Both the position numbers and the translations under genes were made by a program. Shown one piece after another: positions 58,873 to 64,000 of a stretch of 64,000 nt of DNA. Location: NCBI RefSeq assembly GCF_900128505.1, contig NZ_LT669940.1, positions 1 through 64,000 of the forward strand. Reading direction: 5' to 3'. Every line of letters begins with the position of its first letter. Within the stretch, counting starts at the first letter, position 1. Origin of the DNA: Parabacteroides timonensis (GTDB lineage Bacteria > Bacteroidota > Bacteroidia > Bacteroidales > Tannerellaceae). The notes under the pieces were generated by a model that saw only the letters and a list, made by a program, of their open reading frames with translations, was not told the origin of the DNA and ran no database searches.

Positions 58873-61236
58873 TTACTTGTCGTATACTTTGCCGTGTTCC
58901 CCTATGACCGAGCAGTTCTGCTGTTCGATCTTAAGCCGTTCGGCATATTTGCGGAGTTGCGCTTTATGCCGCTCGCAAGGAACAAGGTCTTTTTCGATAT
59001 CGCCGCGCGGCGTGGCTTTCAGACGCTTTTGTCCGGTCCGGATGATCTCGACAGCGCGGGAATACTTTTGCTTGTCGTTCCGTATGCCGTCCAAGCAAGG
59101 GCTGACCTCCGGGCGGTCGAAGGATATTTGCGCGGTCAGTTTCCGTCCGTGGTGGTTCAGATCCCATATGTTTACATTGGTCAGTTGTTTCAGTTCTTCT
59201 ATTTCCTGGTTATAGAGCGGGCTTCGTCCGGCCAGTGTCGTGTCGAATGCCGACTCGTAAACCGGGTAGTAAACACCGTTCAGGTCCATCCAGGTATAAA
59301 GGATCTCTTTGTCTTTGGCCGATAACTTTACGCCGTGATGGTCGCCGTCGATCACTTTGGTCAGTTTGCTGGCATGCGATCCCCAGGTGTAAGGTTCCTG
59401 TATCGGGGCCGGGCCGCCGCCTACCAACGTGATTTCTTTCTTAACGTACAGGTTTACGTAAGCAGCATTAAAGAACGGGTTCTTGTCTTTTGCCAGTACG
59501 AGCTTGTCGCGGTTCTTCGGATCGAAGTCGTGACAACGGACGCAACTTTTATCCAGGATGGGTTGTACCTGTTCCATGAACGAGAAGTTCTTTGGGGCTT
59601 TACCCATCCAGCCGCTCAATTTGACCGGTGCTTTCTTCAGGGCCAACGGGGTCGGCCCCATATTGCTCGGTATGCTCAAGCGGTCTTCGTGGCAACCGAT
59701 ACAGCCATTCACTTCACCGGACATAACCATTGTGCCGCTTCGCATGGACTGGATCATCTTTTTATCCTTATCCAGCAACTGGAAGTAAACGAACGTGCCG
59801 GAGGGAACTTCGAAGTTGGCGGAACCGTCGGCTTCTACCGGGACTTCTCCCAGGATACGTTTGTTCTCGAAGCTATGCCAGTTTACGGCGGGAGCCTGCT
59901 CGCCTTGTCCGCCCCAGCCGCTCTGCGTCCAGGTTCTTTTTTCCGGCGACTCGACGATGCGCAGATATTTTGCGGTACCGGGCTCTATACCTTTCATGTG
60001 TGTACCTTGATAAACGTTCTGCACGTAGAAGGTTCCTTTCTTGTCCGTATAATTCCTGTTCGAAGGAATGGCATGCGGTTTGGGACGCGGTTCGATGATC
60101 ATCGGGTCAAAGAGGCTCTGGTTTCCTTCAACAATCAGTTCTTGTGTGCCGTCTCTTCCGACCAGATAAATTCCGGATTTGGAATCGATGTGCATCCATC
60201 CGCCGGGCTTTGCCCAGATTGTTCTTGAGGTCAGGAAGAAGTTCTCATTGAGTGGATAAGGGTCTTCGAAGAAGTATTCGATCCATTTGAAAGAGTCCAG
60301 GTCGCCTTTATCCACCAGCTTCAGGCTTTCTTCCGGCCATATTTGCAGAACTGGCTCTACGCCGTCCACTCCCTTTTTGCGGTCGATAATAGCCAGTGCA
60401 CCCCAGGGGCGGTCGTGGCAGGAACCGAAGATGCAGATAACCTGGTCGGTTCCGGGGATTTGCCGTGCATCGATGACACCACCCGGCGATTTGGTGTTGT
60501 TACCGTAATAGATGGAATGCTTTGTCCCGTCTGGGTTTACCGTCCATAATCCCTGGGCATCCCCGAAGTTGCGGTCTACATATTCCCAGCGGTCGTACAA
60601 TATTCTTCCGTCGCTCAATAGAGAAGAGTGCCCTTCGAATAATGTGCTGACACCGATCTGTGTGATGTTGGCGCCGTCGGCCTCCATCCGGTAGAGGTTA
60701 CACATAATATGGCGGTTGCACATACAATATTTCGGTTGGCGGGTGGAACTGAATACGATTCCTCCATCCGGTAGGTAAAGCGGATCGATATCGGAAATAC
60801 CTTCTGCGAAGGTGAGCTGTTTCATACCGCTTCCGTCCACATTCATTTCATAGATATGATAAAAGTCGTCTTTGTTCTTCCGCATGGAGAAGATGATCTT
60901 TTTACCGTCGAAAGACAATTCCGGGTCACGAACCACACCGTCTTTCAATTCTATCAGTGTCGTGATATTCCCGCTGTCGACATCATAGATACGCATCGCT
61001 CCTCCCGGAAAGAAACTGCTCTCGTTGATCTCTCCTTTTTGGAACATAGTGGCCGTGTTGTGGTGATCCGGTGCATACTGTTCCCGTTCTACATAAAGTA
61101 TTTGCTTGCCGGTCAGTTGCTCTTTTGCTTTTGGGGTCAGTGTAATTCTTTTTGGGTCCATCTGTTCGGCGGAAAGCAACATGCTTCCTCCGCAAATGAA
61201 GGCCAGAAGAATAATTAATTGGTTGTAGTTTCTCAT
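58873..61236 (-). CDS. HzsA-related protein with beta-propeller and two haem-c motifs
   Basis: Exported protein of 787 residues (signal peptide ending MLLSAEQ). Residues about 85-330 form a TolB/WD-like propeller (RDPELSFDGKKIIFSMRKNKDDFYHIYEMNVDGSGMKQLTF). The C-terminal half carries two CxxCH haem-attachment motifs: CIGCHE (Cys512, Cys515, His516) and CVRCHD (Cys565, Cys568, His569). This matches the family named after hydrazine synthase subunit alpha, whose members in gut bacteria are not thought to make hydrazine. A periplasmic redox or glycan-linked role is likely but unknown. It is 26 bp downstream of an IclR gene on the same strand and probably under its control. Confidence 0.85.
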   Translation of the reverse strand: MRNYNQLIILLAFICGGSMLLSAEQMDPKRITLTPKAKEQLTGKQILYVEREQYAPDHHNTATMFQKGEINESSFFPGGAMRIYDVDSGNITTLIELKDGVVRDPELSFDGKKIIFSMRKNKDDFYHIYEMNVDGSGMKQLTFAEGISDIDPLYLPDGGIVFSSTRQPKYCMCNRHIMCNLYRMEADGANITQIGVSTLFEGHSSLLSDGRILYDRWEYVDRNFGDAQGLWTVNPDGTKHSIYYGNNTKSPGGVIDARQIPGTDQVICIFGSCHDRPWGALAIIDRKKGVDGVEPVLQIWPEESLKLVDKGDLDSFKWIEYFFEDPYPLNENFFLTSRTIWAKPGGWMHIDSKSGIYLVGRDGTQELIVEGNQSLFDPMIIEPRPKPHAIPSNRNYTDKKGTFYVQNVYQGTHMKGIEPGTAKYLRIVESPEKRTWTQSGWGGQGEQAPAVNWHSFENKRILGEVPVEADGSANFEVPSGTFVYFQLLDKDKKMIQSMRSGTMVMSGEVNGCIGCHEDRLSIPSNMGPTPLALKKAPVKLSGWMGKAPKNFSFMEQVQPILDKSCVRCHDFDPKNRDKLVLAKDKNPFFNAAYVNLYVKKEITLVGGGPAPIQEPYTWGSHASKLTKVIDGDHHGVKLSAKDKEILYTWMDLNGVYYPVYESAFDTTLAGRSPLYNQEIEELKQLTNVNIWDLNHHGRKLTAQISFDRPEVSPCLDGIRNDKQKYSRAVEIIRTGQKRLKATPRGDIEKDLVPCERHKAQLRKYAERLKIEQQNCSVIGEHGKVYDK

Positions 61237-61262
61237 GATATGGTTATTTAAAGAGTGACGAT

Positions 61263-62063
61263 TTATTCAGGAATATATCCCAGGTTAGCGGATATCGTAT
61301 GAGCAGTCCGGATCAGTTCTTTCGAAATCTCCGGGAATTTATCTTTCGACAACCTGCCGGACGGGCCTGAAGTCCATAACGTAGCAGCAATAGTTCCGAA
61401 TTGGTTGAAGATAGGGGTTGCGATACAATGAACACCTGCCATTTCTTCTTCCAGGTCTATTGCATATCCTACCTTTTTTATATGTGCCATTTCTTTCCTC
61501 AACTGTTTCTCGTCGGCTATCGTATGTTTGTTGAAGACCGTATATTGGATACTTTGTATCGCCTTTTCCCGTTCTTCTTCCGGAAGGTAAGTGGTAAATA
61601 TCTTACCCGGAGCCGAGGCATGCAGGCAGAAACTTGTCCCCGGACGCAGAAGAAAAGTGAAGTTATGCGATCCCAATACCTGTTCCAGTAATACTACCCG
61701 ATTCTCCATGAATACTCCCAACATAATACTTTCTTTTATCGTGTCACGCAGGGCACGCATAGGGGCAAGCGACTGTTCTACGATATTCGACTCGCCCAGA
61801 GCCGCCAGACCCAGTTTGAGAAACCTTTTGGATAGGGAGAAACGTTGGGTATCGATATTTTTGGTCAGATACCCCATATTGGATAAAGAATTGAGCAGTC
61901 TGTATATGGTCGTTTTAGGTGTATCCAATAGGTTGACCATCTCCTGCATAGTTAAACCACTGGGATAATTGACCAACAATTCCAGGAGCTCGAAGCTTTT
62001 TTCAAGCATGGGAATGTTATACTTTTCAACACTTTTATCTTTTATTTCTTCCAGAACTATCAT
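61263..62063 (-). CDS. IclR-family transcriptional regulator
   Basis: Regulator of 266 residues. The N-terminal winged helix (LEKSFELLELLVNYPSGLTMQEMVNLLDTPKTTIYRLLNSLSNMGYLTKN, about 20-75) is followed by the IclR effector domain (ESIMLGVFMENRVVLLEQV, LHASAPGKIFTTYLPEEE, YAIDLEEEMAGVHCIATPIFNQFG). The family binds small carboxylates or sugar acids. It is transcribed with the HzsA-related gene. Two GTTTCTTATrTGGAAC sites overlap its own promoter, pointing to autorepression. Confidence 0.93.
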   Translation of the reverse strand: MIVLEEIKDKSVEKYNIPMLEKSFELLELLVNYPSGLTMQEMVNLLDTPKTTIYRLLNSLSNMGYLTKNIDTQRFSLSKRFLKLGLAALGESNIVEQSLAPMRALRDTIKESIMLGVFMENRVVLLEQVLGSHNFTFLLRPGTSFCLHASAPGKIFTTYLPEEEREKAIQSIQYTVFNKHTIADEKQLRKEMAHIKKVGYAIDLEEEMAGVHCIATPIFNQFGTIAATLWTSGPSGRLSKDKFPEISKELIRTAHTISANLGYIPE

Positions 62064-62083
62064 TGCATTATAGGTTATATCAT

Positions 62084-62119
62084 TGTTTCTTATGTGGAAC
62101 TATGTTTCTTATATGGAAC
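62084..62119. promoter_or_regulatory. Two tandem IclR-type operator candidates
   Basis: TGTTTCTTATGTGGAAC (62084-62100) and TGTTTCTTATATGGAAC (62103-62119) differ at one base and are 19 bp apart. Each is a quasi-palindrome (GTTTC...GGAAC). They cover the stretch from the -7 box to just upstream of the iclR start, an ideal place for repression. Confidence 0.6.
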
Positions 62120-62126
62120 AAATGTA
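62119..62126 (-). promoter_or_regulatory. Putative -7 box (TACATTTG) of the iclR-hzsA operon
   Basis: Minus-strand TACATTTG, about 55 bp upstream of the ATG at 62063 and touching the second operator candidate. Confidence 0.5.
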
Positions 62127-62246
62127 TGTTTTTCTGATAAACGAGCTCTATTTATTTTGTTAATTAATAATATAATTTTCTCTCTTCGATGTAATTATCC
62201 ATATTTGTATACGACTGATATAGTAAATAATACGAGAGCAAACTAA

Positions 62247-62732
62247 ATGGATGTACAGCAACAAGAGAAGGATTTTATAGCACTTGTAGAGGATTATAAG
62301 CAAGTGATATATAAGGTATGCTATATTTATGCAACCGATCCGGATAATCTGAACGACTTGTATCAGGAGGTGGTGATCAACCTGTGGAAAGCTTTTCCCC
62401 GCTTCCGGGGCGAGTGTAAGGCTTCGACCTGGGTGTATCGTATCGGACTGAATACTTGTATCTCCTTTTTCCGCAAATCCAAGTCCCGACCGGAAGTGGT
62501 GCCTATCTCGGTCGACCTAGAAGCAGTTGCAGAGGAAGATAAAACAGCCCAACTCCATGAACTGTACCGAATGATTAACCGGCTGGGGCGTTTGGAACGT
62601 GCCCTGATCTTGCTCTGGCTGGAGGAAAGGAGTTACCAAGAGATGGCGGATATCACCGGTATATCCCGTACGAATGTGGCCGTTAAGCTTAATCGTATTA
62701 AAGAGAAACTAAGAACGATGTCGAACAGTTAA
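62247..62732 (+). CDS. ECF-type sigma factor
   Basis: Sigma-70-like factor of 161 residues. Region 2 is YKQVIYKVCYIYATDPDNLNDLYQEVVINLWKAFPRFRGE (about 15-55); region 4 is RLERALILLWLEERSYQEMADITGISRTNVAVKLNRIKEKL (about 114-155). No FecR gene follows, so it belongs to the non-PUL ECF group. The next gene, 13 bp downstream, encodes a membrane protein that may be its anti-sigma partner. It is divergent from iclR. Confidence 0.92.
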   Translation: MDVQQQEKDFIALVEDYKQVIYKVCYIYATDPDNLNDLYQEVVINLWKAFPRFRGECKASTWVYRIGLNTCISFFRKSKSRPEVVPISVDLEAVAEEDKTAQLHELYRMINRLGRLERALILLWLEERSYQEMADITGISRTNVAVKLNRIKEKLRTMSNS

Positions 62733-62745
62733 ATCAAAAAAGAAT

Positions 62746-63333
62746 ATGGAACTGGAAGAATTGAAAGCGAACTGGAATATTCTGAATGAACGTTTGCAAA
62801 AGAATGAGATTTTAAATAAGAGGATTGTCAAAGATATGATTACTAGTCGGATATTAACGGCTAGGGAACGTTTAATGTGGAAAATAATAATCGGATACTG
62901 TATATATTTTGCTTGTATACTATTGACCGCTTTTAGCCCTGTCCTATTTGGAACTCCCTTGTTTATGGTCTATTGTCTAATAGGCTTTATGGTCGCTATT
63001 TTATTGGGAGGACTACCAGCTTTTATCTCTTTTTACGGATTTAATGTGGAGAATCCACTGACAGACTCTTTCCGCCGGTTATTATTTTATCAGAAATTTA
63101 TGAGATTGGGTTATCCGATTATTGTTATTGCAGGGTTGGTTTTGATGACAATTCTTTGTTGGGATCATTGGAAATTTGGAGCAAACAGAATTACTTTTGT
63201 TTATGTTTCAGCATTTCTTATAGCCATTGTCGGCAGTTGCGTCGAATATCGTTGGGATTCTTCGAAAGTGGAAGCAATGAAAAAAGGACTTGAAGAGTTG
63301 AAAGAATTTGAGGAGGAGGATTATTTAGAATAA
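62746..63333 (+). CDS. Membrane protein paired with the ECF sigma factor (putative anti-sigma)
   Basis: Protein of 195 residues. A charged N-terminal helix (LEELKANWNILNERLQKNEILNKRIVKDMI, 1-35) is followed by about four hydrophobic segments (about 45-65, 67-92, 120-140, 150-165) and an acidic tail (GLEELKEFEEEDYLE). Genes of this layout regularly follow small sigma factors in Bacteroidetes and are thought to hold them at the membrane, but no defined domain is visible. It overlaps the convergent toxin gene by 9 bp at its 3' end. Confidence 0.75.
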   Translation: MELEELKANWNILNERLQKNEILNKRIVKDMITSRILTARERLMWKIIIGYCIYFACILLTAFSPVLFGTPLFMVYCLIGFMVAILLGGLPAFISFYGFNVENPLTDSFRRLLFYQKFMRLGYPIIVIAGLVLMTILCWDHWKFGANRITFVYVSAFLIAIVGSCVEYRWDSSKVEAMKKGLEELKEFEEEDYLE

Positions 63334-63597
63334 GTCTGAATGTGTTCCCGTATCAGTCATGATCAGGATTAATTCCGTATCATTTTGTTGCCATATCAGA
63401 AGCCAGTCGCCTTTGATATGGCATTCCCATAGACCTTCGAATTTACCGCTTAGTTTATGGGGATGATATTGGAGTGGTAATGTCCCATCTTTTTGTAAGA
63501 GCTCGATAACCTCCCATAAGAGTTCAGGATTCAGGTTCCTTTTCAGACAACGTTTGAAACTTTTGTCAAATTGTTTGGTCGTTTCTACAGTATACAT
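63325..63597 (-). CDS. YafQ/RelE-type toxin (mRNA interferase)
   Basis: Toxin of 90 residues in the RelE/ParE superfamily. YafQ-group features: FDKSFKRCLKRNLNPELLWEVIELLQKDGTLP, the His-containing YHPHKLSG, WECHIKGDWLLIWQ and the C-terminal TGTHSDLF with the terminal His and Phe. YafQ toxins cut mRNA on the ribosome. The antitoxin gene lies 3 bp upstream on the same strand. Its 3' end overlaps the membrane-protein gene by 9 bp. Confidence 0.92.
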   Translation of the reverse strand: MYTVETTKQFDKSFKRCLKRNLNPELLWEVIELLQKDGTLPLQYHPHKLSGKFEGLWECHIKGDWLLIWQQNDTELILIMTDTGTHSDLF

Positions 63598-63600
63598 CTT

Positions 63601-63801
63601 CTATTGGTTTAATAGATGTCGTTTCAAATCGTCCATATCTTTAGCCTTATAGACTCTTCCGGCTGCAATATCTTCTAATCCTTTTTCTATTCCGGATTTC
63701 TTCTTTCCGATACTCCAACCGAACTTTTTGGCTAGTTCTTTCAATAAAGCCATATCTACTTCCGGAATGGAAAGTTCTACTTTTTTGATTGTCGTATCCA
63801 T
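63601..63801 (-). CDS. Antitoxin of the YafQ-type pair
   Basis: Small protein of 66 residues directly upstream of the toxin gene (3-bp gap). The N-terminus (TTIKKVELSIPEVDMALLKELAKKFGWSIGKKK) could form a DNA-binding and dimerisation part; the C-terminal IAAGRVYKAKDMDDLKRHLLNQ resembles toxin-wrapping tails. It does not look like a typical DinJ ribbon-helix-helix; a DUF2683-like antitoxin is possible. Toxin neighbourhood supports the call. It is driven by a full-consensus promoter. Confidence 0.85.
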   Translation of the reverse strand: MDTTIKKVELSIPEVDMALLKELAKKFGWSIGKKKSGIEKGLEDIAAGRVYKAKDMDDLKRHLLNQ

Positions 63802-63830
63802 ATTACTTATTCTTTAAATGATTATAGTTA

Positions 63831-63861
63831 CAAAGTTACGTAATTTCTTTATATCGACAAA
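63831..63861 (-). promoter_or_regulatory. Full-consensus promoter of the toxin-antitoxin operon
   Basis: On the minus strand, TTTG (63858-63861), 19-bp spacer, TAACTTTG (63831-63838): an exact match to TTTG-N19-TAnnTTTG, 30 bp upstream of the antitoxin ATG. Confidence 0.75.
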
Positions 63862-63963
63862 TTAAAGAAAGATAAACCATTCGTCAACGAACTCCTGTCG
63901 TTTGTCACAATAATTTCCCTGCTTGCTTCTGCTCGTTTACTTTTGGATAAAAAACAAAGGGAT

Positions 63964-64000
63964 ATGAGTAGAAGCAAATTTTTGTTAGCCATATTATCGG
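63964..64000 (+). CDS. Start of an unknown gene, cut off by window end
   Basis: ATG at 63964 preceded by an AAAGGG-like ribosome site; only 12 codons are visible (MSRSKFLLAILS), which could be the start of a signal peptide. The product cannot be named. Confidence 0.35.
   Translation, partial: MSRSKFLLAILS

Noticed and set aside
58867..60228. Several rightward ORFs opposite the HzsA-related gene
   Set aside because: They are antisense to a clear long gene with signal peptide and haem motifs, and their translations show no domains.
58873..61236. True hydrazine synthase subunit
   Set aside because: No partner subunits or anammox genes; the family name comes only from a shared domain.
1..64000. 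tRNA or rRNA genes
   Set aside because: Reading the spacers I found no cloverleaf with TTCGA-type arm or conserved rRNA stretch; a tRNA search program would settle this.

Overview
The window looks like a chromosomal segment of a Bacteroidales gut bacterium. A Parabacteroides-like genome is my best guess, but I cannot prove the genus. The evidence is: two SusC/SusD pairs, lipoproteins with Bacteroidetes-type lipoboxes, the Bacteroides promoter signature (TTTG-N19-TAnnTTTG) at two places and isolated TAnnTTTG -7 boxes at many others, an ECF sigma/FecR-controlled glycan locus, and DUF3244, DUF1599 and DoxX/BT_3928-like genes. I saw no rRNA, tRNA or CRISPR array.

Layout. 1-6.4 kb: the 3' part of a sulfatase, a DnaQ-like exonuclease, two overlapping cation-coupled transporter genes, a zinc-less sirtuin and a small unknown gene. 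6.4-6.9 kb: a palindrome-rich convergent spacer. 6.9-9.6 kb: an alpha-mannan-degrading pair (GH125, GH76). 9.8-15.6 kb: housekeeping genes (two FKBP isomerases, Lrp regulator, subtilase, xseA/xseB, ispD). 15.5-27.3 kb: PUL 1, with ECF sigma, FecR anti-sigma, SusC with STN domain, SusD, GH3 and GH51. 27.3-44.4 kb: PUL 2, built around four divergent GH32-type proteins, SusC, SusD, an MFS permease, a sedoheptulokinase-like FGGY kinase and a GntR/LacI-hybrid regulator. 44.4-44.8 kb: a second, truncated copy of the GH51 3' end. 44.9-51.1 kb: a DMT permease, then an AT-rich accessory stretch with an IS66 remnant, a membrane-tethered TPR/HTH regulator, DUF3244, an unknown lipoprotein and a small beta-barrel protein. 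51.2-58.7 kb: housekeeping genes (recG, M23/LysM peptidase, DUF1599, DoxX, tpiA, SPOR protein, folE). 58.7-62.1 kb: an IclR-controlled operon for an HzsA-related di-haem protein, ending in a truncated aldolase-like ORF and a 22-bp-period palindrome array. 62.2-64 kb: a sigma factor plus membrane protein, a YafQ-type toxin-antitoxin pair and the start of one more gene.

The most interesting unit is PUL 2. It has the full set for capturing, cutting, importing and phosphorylating a ketose-type sugar, but only two of its four GH32-type proteins keep all three classical catalytic acidic residues. One carries Glu and Tyr in place of the nucleophile and stabiliser Asp, and another carries Asn and Asp in place of the stabiliser and acid/base. 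The kinase most resembles sedoheptulokinase rather than a PfkB fructokinase. The locus lies between an intact GH51 gene and a 378-bp second copy of that gene's 3' end, so it looks like a cassette that landed in, or replaced part of, a second GH51 gene. A consensus promoter preceded by four AAATGTRA repeats probably shows where the GntR/LacI regulator acts. The substrate is unknown; a fructan variant or another 2-ketose furanoside is an inference.
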